DNA of 64,000 nt from Fistulifera solaris. Its lineage: Eukaryota; Bacillariophyta; Bacillariophyceae; Naviculales; Stauroneidaceae. The notes under the pieces were generated by a model. That model ran no database searches, was not told the DNA's origin, and worked only from the letters and a program-made list of their open reading frames with translations. Where the stretch lies: the NCBI GenBank assembly GCA_030295235.1, contig AP026129.1:1116001-1180000 (forward strand). Reading direction: 5' to 3'. Within the stretch, counting starts at the first letter, position 1. Each line of letters begins with the position of its first letter. Positions 31,465 through 43,173 of this stretch are shown piece after piece. The position numbers and the translations under genes were made by a program.

Positions 31465-32856
31465 ATGAGAAAATTTCCTCTTAACTTTTTGTGGGGAACG
31501 GCTACGGCGGCTTACCAAATTGAAGGAGCGGCGCGTCTCGAGGGTCGTGGACCGAGCATCTGGGACGCCTTCTCCCATATCCCCGGAAAGATACACGATG
31601 GTCACACGGGAGATGTCGCCTGCGATCATTATCATCGATACGAAGAAGACATTGCTCTGCTGAAAGATATGGGAGTCAACTGCTACCGATTCTCCATTTC
31701 GTGGTCTCGCATACTTCCGCAAGGACGGGGACAGGTCAACGAGAAAGGCGTTGCGTTTTACAACAAGCTCATTGATCTCTTAATAGAGAATGACATCGAA
31801 CCGTGGGTGACTATCTATCATTGGGACCTGCCGTTGGCACTGCAGATCGAAATGGACGGCTTGATGAATCCGGCTATTGCAACATGTTTTGCTGATTTCG
31901 CTCGGATTTGTTTTGCGCGCTTTGGAGATCGAATTCGACACTGGATCACTTTGAATGAACCATGGTGTTGCGCCTTATTGGGACACGGTAGTGGAGATTT
32001 TGCACCGGGTCGCGAGTCAGAGACGGAACCCTATTTGGTGGCGCACAATCTTTTGCGGGCCCACGCCTACATGGTGGATGTTTACCGTCGCGAATTTCAG
32101 TCGACGCAACGTGGAGTGATCGGCATTACCAACAACAGCAACTGGTACAGGCCTCTCACGGATTCCGAGGAAGATCGCGCTGCATCTGAACGTGCATTGG
32201 ACTTTACTTTGGGTTGGTTTGTGGAACCCATATATTGCGGGTGTTACCCGCAGACGATGCGCGACCGCATCGGATCCAAGCTGCCAGAATTTACTGAGGA
32301 TGACCGAGCGCTTTTGAGAGGATCGTCGGATTTTTTCGGACTCAATCATTACAGTACAAATTTAGCAGCAGAGCCACCAAGTTCTGGGATCATGGAGAAG
32401 AAGGCCCGTATTGGTGGAGGTATCATGGGAGAACACGGAGTGGATCTTACCGATGATCCATCGTGGAAGCAAACTGACATGGGATGGAACATTGTTCCCT
32501 GGGGTCTTCGAGAGCTACTTTGCTGGATCAGCACGCGATACGGTCACCCTCCTATCTATGTAACCGAAAACGGTTGTGCTATGCCTGGCGAGGGCGATCG
32601 CGAAGTGGCTTTGAATGACACGGGTCGTGTGGAATTCTTTAAAGAGTACCTGGGAGCCTGCCACGAGGCTATTGAGAGAGGCGCCGACCTGCGAGGGTAT
32701 ATGAGCTGGGGTATGATGGATAATTTTGAATGGGAGTACGGTGAAAGCAAACGCTTTGGTTTGATTTGGGTGGATTTTGAAAATCAGGATCGTTATCCCA
32801 AGGCGTCATATCACTGGTACTCAAATGTCTGCAAAAACAACGGCTTGGAGGATTGA
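31465..32856 (+). CDS. glycoside hydrolase family 1 beta-glucosidase
   Basis: Retaining beta-glucosidase of GH1, releasing glucose or other sugars from beta-glycosides. The 463-residue protein starts MRKFPLNFLWGTATAAYQIEGA, the normal GH1 N-terminus, so ATG 31465 is preferred over an upstream GTG at 31423. The acid/base Glu is in WITLNEPW (about residue 165) and the nucleophile Glu in YVTENG (about 368). The substrate-binding GMMDNFEWEYG motif is near the end. No signal peptide or membrane segment is seen, so it is probably cytosolic, where it could finish the breakdown of beta-glucan oligosaccharides. It is single-exon with an intact frame and has length and features close to bacterial enzymes. 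Confidence 0.94.
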   Translation: MRKFPLNFLWGTATAAYQIEGAARLEGRGPSIWDAFSHIPGKIHDGHTGDVACDHYHRYEEDIALLKDMGVNCYRFSISWSRILPQGRGQVNEKGVAFYNKLIDLLIENDIEPWVTIYHWDLPLALQIEMDGLMNPAIATCFADFARICFARFGDRIRHWITLNEPWCCALLGHGSGDFAPGRESETEPYLVAHNLLRAHAYMVDVYRREFQSTQRGVIGITNNSNWYRPLTDSEEDRAASERALDFTLGWFVEPIYCGCYPQTMRDRIGSKLPEFTEDDRALLRGSSDFFGLNHYSTNLAAEPPSSGIMEKKARIGGGIMGEHGVDLTDDPSWKQTDMGWNIVPWGLRELLCWISTRYGHPPIYVTENGCAMPGEGDREVALNDTGRVEFFKEYLGACHEAIERGADLRGYMSWGMMDNFEWEYGESKRFGLIWVDFENQDRYPKASYHWYSNVCKNNGLED

Positions 32857-33207
32857 AGACTGTGTATCGCAACTTGAATGAATGATGAAGCTTGGTTTTG
32901 CGGTAGATACAGAGACCTTTTCATTGTATTCAGTGTGCCGTGTGTAATGATAATCTCAGTTATTGTAGCCTCCGTCTTGCTCGAACTATTCACAAATATA
33001 ACTTCTAACTCCAGCAATATTTAAGATAGAGTCGATGTGGACAGTCATGGGATGAGGTAACGTCTTGTTTGTGCAATGACATACCCTATAGTTCTATCAG
33101 AGATTTTGAAACGTAACAACTTCGTTGCTGTTATCGTCGTATACTTGAAAACTCGCGAAGTTTCTTCATGCTGCTTTTAGCGCACTAAGCGGCAGATATC
33201 CTTTCAA
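32857..33207. other. intergenic region between convergent genes
   Basis: About 350 bp of 3' flanking DNA for the GH1 and HD-domain genes. Nothing further is seen. Confidence 0.5.
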
Positions 33208-33941
33208 CTATTTTGGTTCGGAAATAACACCCTGGCGTAAAAGTCGAATTTCGGCAGCCAGATTGGATCGAGCTCGTTCTTCAAACATCTCCCGAAACAA
33301 GGATGTCTTGTAAATGTTTTGTTGTTGCAAAATGTTTCCAGTATATCCGCACGCTTCTGACAGTAAGTCTCTTGTGGAACATGTGAATATTCCTTCCTGA
33401 TAAGAATCGCGTATTGTTGATAGGCTTCCTCGGTTTTTCCCAGAACGGATAAATCCAAATCCAAAAAGAACGCCACTGCGGAAGTATCGCTGAGATCACC
33501 GGAATGGTGCGATTTGGTAGCGAGAATCATATTGTCGACCAACCCATTTGTTTCAAAGGACTGAAACAATTTGACACTGTCTTCTTCGTTCGTATTCGAT
33601 GTGGCATCATAAATGGCATCGTGAAAGAAAATGGCCAAAATGACCGCCCGTTGCTGTTCGGCTGACAACAGAAATTGTGGACGTAGGGAATGAAAATAAA
33701 GGAGCATTTCTTGTACATGAACCGCCGTATGGTAATGACGTGCCGGATCATCCGCTTGTAATTTCCACAACCGGTCAAACCACTCGACACCTTGCGCATC
33801 AGCCGAAACTAGTGGATGCCATTCGCTCCACAAATAGTCTCTCACTCCCTCTTTTCGGGAATCAAAGTCACCATTGGAAGCAATGGAAGAGATAACATCT
33901 GCCATGAGAAGTTGTGTGTGTCGTTTCAATGTAAAACACAA
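33208..33941 (-). CDS. HD-superfamily metal-dependent phosphohydrolase
   Basis: Predicted metal-dependent HD hydrolase of the bacterial-type family often annotated as N-methyl-D-aspartate receptor NMDAR2C-like/COG4339. Metal-binding residues are in RHYHTAVHVQEML and AIFFHDAIYD, followed by the conserved NEEDSVKLF; a later H-H pair is in TKSHHSG. The substrate is unknown. The start may be MCFTLKRHTQLL (33941) or the internal MADVISSIAS. Near 33317 the frame changes in a TTT run; the corrected frame gives the expected family end, FREMFEERARSNLAAEIRLLRQG, stopping at 33208. The uncorrected frame ends in an unrelated tail at 33204. Length is about 240 residues. Confidence 0.82.
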
Positions 33942-34772
33942 CTAATAACGATCAAGCGACCGCTTATTATTTTTGGTTCATCATTAATATTATTTTTTCT
34001 CGTGCCATAGCGGCGTCATTCAAAGTAAATAGAGTTCAGGTTCAGGACACAGGGGGTCAACGGAACGCGATCTTGACGTATTTCTTCAGTCCAACGAGTA
34101 TATTATGGTACTGGGGCTGTTGAAGGTGTATTTCTTCTATTTTATAAAAGACCGTTGCAGCTTACCAAGCTAGTAGGACGAACGGTTGTTAAGAATTAGC
34201 TGTCTGCGGGTCGAAAGTCGAAAGAAGTTAATTCGTGACATGAATCCAGTCGTGTCAAAAAGTTAAGTGGCCTTCGTTCATTGAGACGACAACAATCCTC
34301 AACCCATAAGCGTTCTGACTAATCAAAATTCCAGACTGATTTTTGTAACTCTGTTGAAAAAAGTTCTACCTTGCCGGATCTTGTTGTCTTCGCAATAAGA
34401 GATGATACGATATACGTTCATCTTTCTTTCCATTCAGGTTTCAGGTACGGTAACGGTAGCTGTGTGAGAATCCGAATTCCGAATAGTGTGAAGTTGGGGG
34501 TGGAATGTCGAAAAACCAGGAATTTTTTCTAACAATTTCACATCCAAGTAGCTCCAACAAGTACCCGGTCGAGTACTTTCTTTATTCTGGTCTCCTCAGC
34601 AGTCTAATAAGTGGAAAGAACACACAATGGTGTGGCCAAGAAGTTGGGGTGTCGAAAATGTCACAGGAAACCTTTCCGGAATCCTCCAAGGCAAACAGGC
34701 AAGATTCATCATTTAGGGAGTTTTCCGTAATAGACTAATAAATCGTTCATTATTCTTGTATCAAACAATTAT
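33942..34772. other. intergenic region
   Basis: About 830 bp between the HD gene and the dienelactone hydrolase gene. An open frame at 34505-34738 has an ATG but no recognisable features. It contains GGTACGG/GGTAACGG-type repeats near 34444-34460. No gene is supported. Confidence 0.4.
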
Positions 34773-36758
34773 TTACATCCAAGTCATTGATAGTAGAAGC
34801 ACCAAACAACTCGAGATCGCACCAGACTGCAAATAGCTGCTACCCGATCCTTGCGTTGGCGCTGATCCTTCTGTGGGGGCCGGCGCTACTCCCTCCGTGG
34901 GGGCTTCGTCGGTGGGAGCAGCAACCGGTGATTCCGCGTCACCTGCTCTGACAGGTGTGGCCATTTTCTCTCCCATGGCGGTCAAGAATGCACTCCACGA
35001 ACGATAATCCGCATTCAAGTTGTAAGCATCACTTTCCCATTCGGTGAAGCCATGATCGACACCGGACCATCGACTGATTTCCCATTCGGCTGTACCATTG
35101 TTGAGCATCATTTCCACAAGGGTTTGATTGCCGTGTTGACCATCATTACCACCCGACAAAATCATGGTGTACGGAACAATAGGTCCTTCAATGGCAGGCA
35201 AGAAGGCTTCTTCAAAGTTGCCGTGGAAGGCACCGACCACTTTCACTCCATCCATACCCATGAACGCATATTGAACCACACCGGTTCCACCAAAGCAGTA
35301 ACCCATCATGGCAACGTTTTCCGAGTCAACAAAGTCGTACGACTTCACGAGATCGATCGCAGTTTGCATACGGGACACAAACAAGGAAACATTGTTGGCA
35401 CGATACAGCGACGATTGCTCAATGCGAACATCTTGGGACAAATCATTTTGCAAATCCGCGCCATAGATGTCGGCAGCAAAGGCTACGTAACCGAGTTCGG
35501 ACAACAACTTAGCCCGTTCTTGCTCGTAGGTGTTGACCTAAACAATCGATAAGAAATTTAGCTGGTGTCAGGAGAGTCTTGCGCAGAAAAAATAGAATGT
35601 TCAATCAGGGTACTTACACCATCCCAGTTACTGAAAATGAACACGATAAAGAAAAATTTGGAAAAACATTGAGAGCCATCCTTTTCAACCCACTTCGAGC
35701 TGCTGCAAATACTTACGGAATAATGATAACGGCAGGAGATGGAGTGACATACATACTTGCATTCGGCTGGGCCAAGTATCCTCGCAAAGCTTTTCCATCC
35801 GTGGCGTCCGTGTAGTCCACCGCTTCCACTCCATCCACTCCCATGGGAGAGTATTCAAACGACGTTTCATTGAAGACTTCCTGCAAGAACTCCACCATGC
35901 TTTCCCAAGAGCGAATATCGGCCCATTCGTTGTAGGCATCACCTCCCCAGACCGTCCAGGCGTGCTCAATCCCCCAGTAGCGTGTGATTTCCCACAAGTT
36001 AGTGGAATTATCGAGAGTCATCTCTAGAGTTTGAATATCACTGGAAGCATCATCGTTGCCACCACTTAAGACGAGAATCTCTGGTTTGATCATGTCACCA
36101 CCTTCCATGGTGGATGACACGTTGCGATGATCAAAGACGTGGGGTCCCAAACCTCCGTGGAACGAAACTACGGCAGCGACATTGTCATTAATCGCGCTAT
36201 CATCGATAGCGAACATCAAAACACCCGAACCACCAAAGCAGTATCCAACCAACGCGATTTTAGAGCTATCAATTTCCGGCATGGCGGCCACTTGGTCAAC
36301 GGCAGCAGCGATACGCTGCAAAAAACAAGTCGGGGTTTTCGTTGCGATAAGTTCCTGCTAGAGTGCCACGCATGTCATCCGGGACACCTGTCTCGCATTC
36401 GGCACCGTAAATGTCGGCAGCAAAGCTGGCCCATCCAAGCTCTTGGGCAATCATAGTCGCTCGAAGTTTTTCATAATCATCGACGTTGTTCCAGTCTCTG
36501 TACGTTTATGGAAAACGATAAGTCATCTTCGTAATAAATAATTTCTTGAAAAGGAAAAACAAATACTTACGGGATGATGACAATAGCAGGAACCGGAGAT
36601 TCGGCAGATGCACCCTCGGGCATGGACAGGAAACCAACCAACGCTGCTCCATCGGCATCGGCATACTCCATGCGCTCGACCAGCGCTTCCGCGGGCGGGC
36701 CGTTTTGAGCGACGATCGTCGGAATAAAAGTGAATAAAAGAGAGGCAACAAATTTCAT
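34773..36758 (-). CDS. secreted double dienelactone hydrolase (two tandem DLH domains)
   Basis: Two dienelactone-hydrolase-type alpha/beta-hydrolase domains in one chain. Both have the Cys nucleophile (GYCFGGSG; GYCFGGTG), an Asp in the ILVLSGGND/MILSGGND loop, and a His (GIEHAW; GVDHGF). The family cleaves cyclic esters; the substrate here is unknown. The N-terminus is a signal peptide (MKFVASLLFTFIPTIVA). The C-terminus is Pro/Thr/Ala-rich followed by a hydrophobic end, as in GPI-anchored proteins. Exons: 36571-36758, 35717-36497, 35618-35630 (13 nt) and 34773-35537. Introns fall at the same place in both domains, right after IIIP, phase 2. One frame change lies at A6 36320-36325 (coding-strand T6), after PDLF. 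Tandem duplication of an intron-containing unit is the simplest origin. Confidence 0.87.
35618..35630 (-). other. 13-nt micro-exon of the dienelactone hydrolase gene
   Basis: On the coding strand TAACTGGGATGGT is flanked by TTTTCAG and GTAAGTA. Splicing gives P-NWDG-VNTYE, matching the first domain's P-DWNNVDDYE at the same position. Without this exon the domain loses that segment and the frame. Confidence 0.75.
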
Positions 36759-37392
36759 GGTTGCAATGTATTCACTTTGCCAGACTTGTCCAACAATGAT
36801 ATAATGTTGATGAATGAAAATAAACATGAAGGGTCGTGATTTTCGAATAATGACGTGGATTGGAGGAGACTTCTCCGCCACCTCTTCGCCGCCTTTCTTC
36901 AGAAATATGCACTCAACGCACTATAGTAAAGAGGTTTTTACGTGTTGTACTTTGAATCTTACGTCACCTTACAAAATAGTTTTCTCAAAATGATGCACGA
37001 TTGGCCAACGTCACGCACGATTCACGATCCTCAAATCCAAACCCCGAGCGCTAGCTTTCCGTCCTATGGAGCAACTATTTCTAACGTTTACTCCGTATCG
37101 TGCATCTTAATAGAATCATATCCAACGAGATAGGCAGTCAAAGTAACTTTTTTATGTGCTCCGAATTGTAAGTATGAAGCAGTTCGTTAGTTGAGCGACA
37201 AAGAAACTAAGGACTGAAATCCAATCAAATCTGAGAAACACTTTATTAACCGGATTGAAGCTAAGGTACGAGCGAGTGAAGGCAAGAAATGCAGCTCCGG
37301 TATTTTTCCTCGTATGTGAATCGGTTATGATGAAATGACGATCCCCTTTCTACGTTCGATTTGAAGCGTTACGAAAGATGGTGTCTTCCTCT
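36759..37392. other. intergenic region
   Basis: Upstream of the dienelactone hydrolase and downstream of APC5. The open frame at 36942-37133 is unsupported. No repeat or RNA gene is seen. Confidence 0.5.
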
Positions 37393-39444
37393 TTAAAATA
37401 CTAATTCAATTGGAAAAGGCCGTTTCGCCAACATCTCAATACCGTCCGTGGTAGAAAGCAATTCGAGGTAATCATTGGGCCCTACGTTGACACCTCGACC
37501 TTCCTCAATGTACGCAGAAAGCACAATGAATTTCTCTGCCGCAATGTCACGAGCTTGCGTCTTCTCTTGTGTATCATAAGTTCGAGCTTTTAGATAGTAC
37601 ACAAACGCCAGCTGTCGCGTGTCTTCGCACATGCGGAACAGTTCTTCACTTTGATCCAGCGCCTTCAACGCTGCATTTTGCTTCTTTAATTTCAAAAGAG
37701 CTTGCGCCATGGTCAAATAGGCATCCCCTTGTAGCCACACATGTGCTGACTGAAGCAGATTTGACATGACCGAACGAAGAAGAGTCACAGCCTGGTTGGC
37801 ATCGCCCATCATGAAATGAATCTTGGCAAGAACAGCGAGCGCCGACGAGTGCAAGCCTTGCATGGCGTGTTGCCGGGAGATAGTTAAACACTCTTCTAGC
37901 GGTTTTAGTGCTTCTGAAAATCCCCGAGAATGCGAGTCAACGGTGTGCATTGCAATTTGTAGCAAAAGCTCCGCTTGCTTGGTTGGTTCCGTTTTGCTCA
38001 CTAATGCTTTTAGATTCCGAATCGCTTCGTCCCAACGGCCTCGACGGGCCAACAAAAGACATCTTTGCTGTTCCAAATCCATTGTCATTTCGTTCTTCGC
38101 GTAGATTTGACCTTGCAGTGAAGTAAGCAGTGTTTCCGCATGTGAAAGTTCTCCTCTCATAATCGACCATTCCAGAGCAATGAGTCCCACATCCACCACA
38201 TAGTTCCTTGCAGAGAGAGTTATGTTGTAGGCTTTTTGCAAGGATATAATAGTCTCCAAAGCTTTTCCGTAGATACACGGCCTAGGCTGCGAGTCATCTT
38301 TTGCAAGTAATCCCTGTGAAGTGTTGGTCGACTTCCATGCTCCCGATCCAAACATGGTGGTACGAGCCAGGTTCTGTACCAAAATTTGGGCATCCTCGTC
38401 ACTGATATCCTCGCGGTGACATTGAAGAGCCGACAGCGAGGCTACTCTGGAGAGGTCATTGGAGCCAAATGTATCATGGATCGCCGCTGCGACCATTTTT
38501 TGTCGTGCGAGAATGTGTCGACAATCGGTGGCAGAATCGGTCAAACGAGTCGGCTGATAGTCTCCTGATTCTTCTGTTGGAGGTTCCGATGAAGCCCGGA
38601 TCCAATACGACCATGCGTCTTCCGGTGGATGGGATTGGAGTGCTTGCAGCGCCAGGGAGAGGTTCGCCCCCGCAGCCAATGTAGGAAGATGGGCCTCGGA
38701 GGCACGCGCCACGCATCGTTCCATCAATTTTGTTCCCTTTGATGGAGCGACCTTGGAAAGCCATCCGAGCGCGAACGCCACACACGACCCATCCTGACTC
38801 TGTTGCGCGACTCGGACCGCTTCCTCTGTCGCTTGTCGAACCAAGGCGGGGTCGGTCGGATGATGCATTGCGGCCAACACGATGGAACAAAACGGCAATA
38901 TATCCTCCGATTGTTGTTGTACCATGTACTGATGCAGTGCATGCACCGCATCGACGCGTTCCCCCTCGCGGAGGCATTGTTGAAATCGCATCATGTGTTT
39001 CGCGGAATCCTCGGTAGAGAACTCCTTGTTCCACACGTCGTTGTGCGGTTCATCACAAACTTCTTTTCGAAAATCTTCAAACAAAGCCGCCTGCTCATGA
39101 AATTCCAATTCCTCGAGTCCTTCACAAACCGACCGCAACAACAATCCGTTCGCACTGTAGGCATCGACGGTCCCCATTTGAATTGATTGTTGAATCGTCT
39201 GCATCAAATCAAAGAACGCATCGATCGAACTGGCGGCAATTTCGAGCCATTTCTGAAACTGCGGTGGTACGGCTTGTAGTAATTGTGGAATCCTGTCGTT
39301 GGGACGCTGCTGTAAGACCCTATCTTGCAGAACAGCGTCGAGGGTGGTCGCATCGCTCGAGTCGTCGAGTGGCGATTCTTCTTCGCAATGCAGTGATATC
39401 AATGCCGCGAGTGCTATTAAATACGGAGTAGGACGGGTTGTCAT
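37393..39444 (-). CDS. APC5: anaphase-promoting complex subunit 5 (APC5)
   Basis: TPR-rich scaffold subunit of the anaphase-promoting complex, the ubiquitin ligase that drives mitotic exit. The 683-residue frame is intact. It opens with TPYLIALAALISLHC, and the central part has the APC5 hallmarks: DAVHALHQYMVQQ, ILPFCSIVLAAMHHPTDPAL, EAVRVAQQSQDGSCVAFALGWL. These are followed by helical repeats (for example HSSALAVLAKIHFMMGDANQAVTLL) through to a C-terminus ending PFPIELVF. It is somewhat short compared with animal APC5 (about 750). The assignment rests on order and spacing of the motifs, as overall sequence is divergent. It has no intron. Confidence 0.8.
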   Translation of the reverse strand: MTTRPTPYLIALAALISLHCEEESPLDDSSDATTLDAVLQDRVLQQRPNDRIPQLLQAVPPQFQKWLEIAASSIDAFFDLMQTIQQSIQMGTVDAYSANGLLLRSVCEGLEELEFHEQAALFEDFRKEVCDEPHNDVWNKEFSTEDSAKHMMRFQQCLREGERVDAVHALHQYMVQQQSEDILPFCSIVLAAMHHPTDPALVRQATEEAVRVAQQSQDGSCVAFALGWLSKVAPSKGTKLMERCVARASEAHLPTLAAGANLSLALQALQSHPPEDAWSYWIRASSEPPTEESGDYQPTRLTDSATDCRHILARQKMVAAAIHDTFGSNDLSRVASLSALQCHREDISDEDAQILVQNLARTTMFGSGAWKSTNTSQGLLAKDDSQPRPCIYGKALETIISLQKAYNITLSARNYVVDVGLIALEWSIMRGELSHAETLLTSLQGQIYAKNEMTMDLEQQRCLLLARRGRWDEAIRNLKALVSKTEPTKQAELLLQIAMHTVDSHSRGFSEALKPLEECLTISRQHAMQGLHSSALAVLAKIHFMMGDANQAVTLLRSVMSNLLQSAHVWLQGDAYLTMAQALLKLKKQNAALKALDQSEELFRMCEDTRQLAFVYYLKARTYDTQEKTQARDIAAEKFIVLSAYIEEGRGVNVGPNDYLELLSTTDGIEMLAKRPFPIELVF

Positions 39445-40056
39445 ACTTTATAGTAAATAGGGGAAATGAAAAGACACTGTTTGTTGAATCGCAAATGCAA
39501 TAGGCTCTATTCTGGCTGTTTCTTTTCATTTGCAATAATAAAAAATGCTGCGGAACAAACGTGACTCACCTCCAGTCGCAGAAAAAGGTCGCCTACACAT
39601 TACGGGCATACAGTACGGCAGAAGAACGATCTGGATGCTTTTGCGCCGTCAGGTGTGGCCATTGCTCAGTTCATCAATTCTTTCAAAAGATGTGTAACTA
39701 AAGAATCTGAGAAACCTTTGCCGCAAAGGATGATATGGCCTTGGTTGATGCAATAGAAAAAAGCGGTTAAAGACTCATGACTGAAATTCAGTCGTGAAAA
39801 TGCTGATGCGACACTAAAACCTACCAGTATTGTACGTACAAAGTAGTAGCCATTATTTGGATTACTTCAACGGCGCAGCGGAAAATAAAGAGGGCGAGGA
39901 CAATGGAGCGATGAGAATCATTTTGCAAATGTATTATATTTCGAAGCAATGCGCCTTCGTTACAAAGCATTAAAAGATTTGCCACGTTACGGTAATATTG
40001 ATTGAAAAGCGGCGCGAAAAGGGAGATTGGGTATAGTTAAAAGCCCACAAAATACA
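39445..40056. other. intergenic region between divergent genes
   Basis: Shared upstream region of APC5 and the HA-domain gene. AT-rich stretches but no clear gene, repeat or RNA. Confidence 0.5.
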
Positions 40057-40864
40057 ATGTCAGCGACGGATCACGCGAACGATCGTCAATGGATGGAACG
40101 TTACGAACGTTTGCTGGCCTTTCAAAAGGAACAAGGTCATTGCAACTTCCCCAATACGTATCCACCAGATCCGCAATTAGCAAAATGGGTCAAGAAACAA
40201 CGTTACAATGAGAATGCCGGAAAATTGCGCGGCGATCGAAAGCAGTTGCTCGAAACGATCGGTTTTGCGTGGAGTAAAGTCAACAACGCCACCTTTGATG
40301 AGCAATGGATGGAGGCGTATCAGCAATTGGTAGCCTATAAGGACAATTACGGACATACACGAGTGACGGCCGTCGGAGTGAATCATCAAGATCATAACGA
40401 AAAAAAACTGGCCGCTTGGGTCCACAATCAACGCGCGCTGCAACGTTCGGGGGGAGTTGCGAAGCGATCGAAAACTGCTATTAGATAAAATTGGCTTTAT
40501 ATGGCGAACCGGAAAATTGACAAGACTGGCACCCTCGGCGGCGGCCATCTTGAATCAGAGATGGATGGATCGTTACGACGAAATGGTCGCCTTTCAAAAA
40601 GAAACAGGACATTGTCGCGTACCGTTCACCTATCCAGAAAATCCGCAACTGGCCATTTGGGTTCTCAATCAACGAAAATTTCAAAAGGCGGGTCAATTGC
40701 GAAAAGATCGATACGATTTACTGAATCGAATCGGATTTGTTTGGAGGACGTTGAAAAACGATGGAAAGAAATTTGAGGTGGAGGAAGAGGAGAAAATGGA
40801 AGAGGCCTTGTTCACGAAGGAGGACAAAAAAGACGAGGCGGAGACCGTGTACGCAGAGGTGTAA
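40057..40864 (+). CDS. protein of three helicase-associated (HA) domains
   Basis: Built almost entirely from three HA repeats (the helicase-associated family, Pfam PF03457) of about 65-70 residues. Each runs WMERYERLLAFQKEQGHCNFP ... LAKWVKKQR ... DRKQLLETIGFAW or close variants. No helicase motor is present. Such stand-alone HA proteins are numerous in diatoms; their function is unknown, possibly nucleic-acid binding. The start is ATG 40057; an in-frame TTG lies upstream. The frame changes at G6 40449-40454 at the end of the second repeat: removing one G gives SGELRSDRKLLLDKIGF, which matches the other repeats exactly. The tail is acidic (EEEEKMEEALFTKEDKKDEAE). Length is about 268 residues. 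Confidence 0.82.
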
Positions 40865-40944
40865 AGTCATGTCTTCATCAGTTGCATCATCAGTGCATCT
40901 AAAGTGTATGTGAAACAATGTATAAAACCTCAAGGATTACCTTT

Positions 40945-42005
40945 CTACACCACCGCATCCTCTTCGGCGTACATTTCAATCCATTCTTGACTACTGAATC
41001 CCAACGCGAGTCCGTAGGCGTCTCTTTCTGAGGAGGTCAACAACAAGGGCTGCACGACCCGACAAAAGGGACACAACAAGAAACTGGCATCCCCGACACA
41101 ATGAATGATTCCTTCACAGCACACACATTCCTGTGTCGCAATATCTTTTCCGCCTTGAATGTAATGAATGGTTTCCTGCTTGCGTCCGCGGAGTAGTAGT
41201 GAATGACCGGGTTCGATTTCGAACATCATGTTATCGTCGGTGGTAGTTTCCGAGAAGTCCACGGGAGGTGGTGACTTGACGGCAGGCAACTTTTGATCCG
41301 ATTCTTGAAACACGAGCGGAGGAGGTTTCAATGCGACTGTAGGAGCAGGCGACTCGATCATGAACGACGAGCACGAAGCACTGTTATTCTGACTGCTTTC
41401 GAAGTTCTGACTGTTATCAAAGGTGACACTGGCGCGTCGTTTCGGGGAGACCAGAGTCCTTTCCTTGGGAGGTACCCAGAGCGGTGTCTGCAACGGTGGT
41501 AGATCGGGAATGCGGTCCAACGTGGTGTTGCCTTTTTGAAGACGGGAGCCGTTTCCTTTGGTCGACGCGAGACACGTCTGTTGTCAGCAATACCCGAATC
41601 CCCACTCAAATCACTGCAAGGAGGAGTCATTCGATCGATCGGACCACACTGCTCACTCGCTTGCAAACGATCGAGTGCTTTCGAAGATAGATTTTTCGTG
41701 AGAGGGCGCTGCTCGAACAGGGAAGCCTTATTTGTTGTCATAGGACCCGTTGATTTTCGTCGACCAAACATTTTCGAAAGCATTCCTTTTTGTTCTCTCT
41801 TGTTTCGTTCGCAGACGTTCCGGGCACCGCCGGAGAAACCAGTCGGAGGTCGTTGTAACTGTTCAGCAACGGCGACGACGCGGAAAAAGACTTGGCTGGA
41901 GGACGACGGAGAGAGCGGAAGACTCGTCATGCTGCCGTGAGTCGGTTCCTCGTCTTTGTAGAAATGCTCACTCGAAAGAGGCGGATAGAAGTGTTTGCTT
42001 TTCAT
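40945..42005 (-). CDS. Ser/Pro-rich protein with C-terminal four-Cys motif, function unknown
   Basis: The N-terminal two thirds are disordered and basic (MKSKHFYPPLSSEHFYKDEE; KMFGRRKSTG; RVSRRPKE). The C-terminal third looks folded. It has EIEPGHSLLLRGRKQETIHYIQGGKD, then ECVCCEGIIHCVGDASFLLCPFCRVVQP, where paired CxxC units resemble a zinc ribbon. It ends in QEWIEMYAEEDAVV. Between these, the frame changes at T5 41533-41537 (coding A5); adding one A gives VFKKGNTTLDRIPDLPPLQ and joins the halves. The product is about 350 residues. I do not recognise the family; protein or nucleic-acid binding through zinc is a guess. It ends 80 bp from the HA gene, convergent to it. Confidence 0.62.
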
Positions 42006-43173
42006 GTTTGCTTGTCGTCCGTCGTGATAGTAGTTTTTATGTCCTCATATGACTTTGTATCAAATGAATGAGAAAGCTATCTTTTCATGAAGCAAGACAC
42101 ATCATCATCTATCTGTGCCCGGACAACAAAATCGGTATTCGCGTGGGTTGCAATGCTTCTTGACGCTGGTTGTGGAACTGTGGAAAATCCAGGAACACGG
42201 CGTTTTTAACAACTGTGATGCACCTTGCGGCGGTCCATTTGGACGTTGCTGCTCTTTGACCTAGAGTACACAGGTGGCGGGACACGGTAAGCTTAACATC
42301 AATCACAGTTCTGCGTGTCCAAGTCAATCGTGGACCGCATTCAAAATGCCTTTACTATCTAACAAAATGTACCTGAGTTCGACAATGCTCATCCGTTACT
42401 GTTTCTTGTTCTGCATAAGTACAAAGTACGTAGGCAAAATAATATGAAATGAAGAGATGAATAATGGTGCGACAAGATCTATCAAGATTGCGACAGATCC
42501 TCGGACCTTTGATGTTTGATGTTGACGGCTCATCCATGAGTGGCTCATCGTCCAAACAAGCCAAAGCTACATCCAATATTTTTGTTATGAGTCTGCTCTG
42601 GATTGGACCGGCGACCTAACCAAGATCTAGTCAAAAATAGAGAATAGAGAAAAGGGTTGTAAGGAAAGGTTGCTGGTGTTCGACACTCTAGAAGAGAAAT
42701 ACTAACTTGAAAAATAGCTAGGGTATTTGCTCAATTCGTGGTTGTGCCTGCCCACCGAATGAGGTAGACGAGTGATTTCAGCCATCATCTTCGAAAATGC
42801 TCCCTAAAAATGAAGGGCTGTGATATTCCGTTGGTGCCATCAGAGCTGTCGAGGCGGCAACTCGTATAACTTAACATACAAATCGAAAAGGTAAGCTTTG
42901 GTTTCAGCGCGCGGTTAACTTATTGTAAGTGACCTTCGCAAACCTGGAATCCTATTTTACTATATCCCCAAAGTGTCGGATCTATTTCACCACGACTGAA
43001 TTTTAGTTTAGTCATGAACGGCTTGTCGTCCGCCGAAAAATTGTCGGGATGTGATGTCCCTTTGCCGTCGACGAGGCGATGATTGCATTATGGATAGCAA
43101 ACTACAGCTAGTTCCGTCAACTCTCATTGTATTATCTTTATATCTTTAGGAGGAAACGAAAGGTGAAAAGATC
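42006..43173. other. long intergenic region between divergent genes
   Basis: About 1.17 kb with no supported gene. Short antisense open frames (42109-42327, 42355-42576) lack family features. Possible promoter of the alpha-galactosidase lies at its right end. Confidence 0.5.

Noticed and set aside
34505-34738. 77-codon open frame with ATG
   Set aside because: Ser/Lys-rich but no domain, no intron signals and no conserved motif; kept as intergenic.
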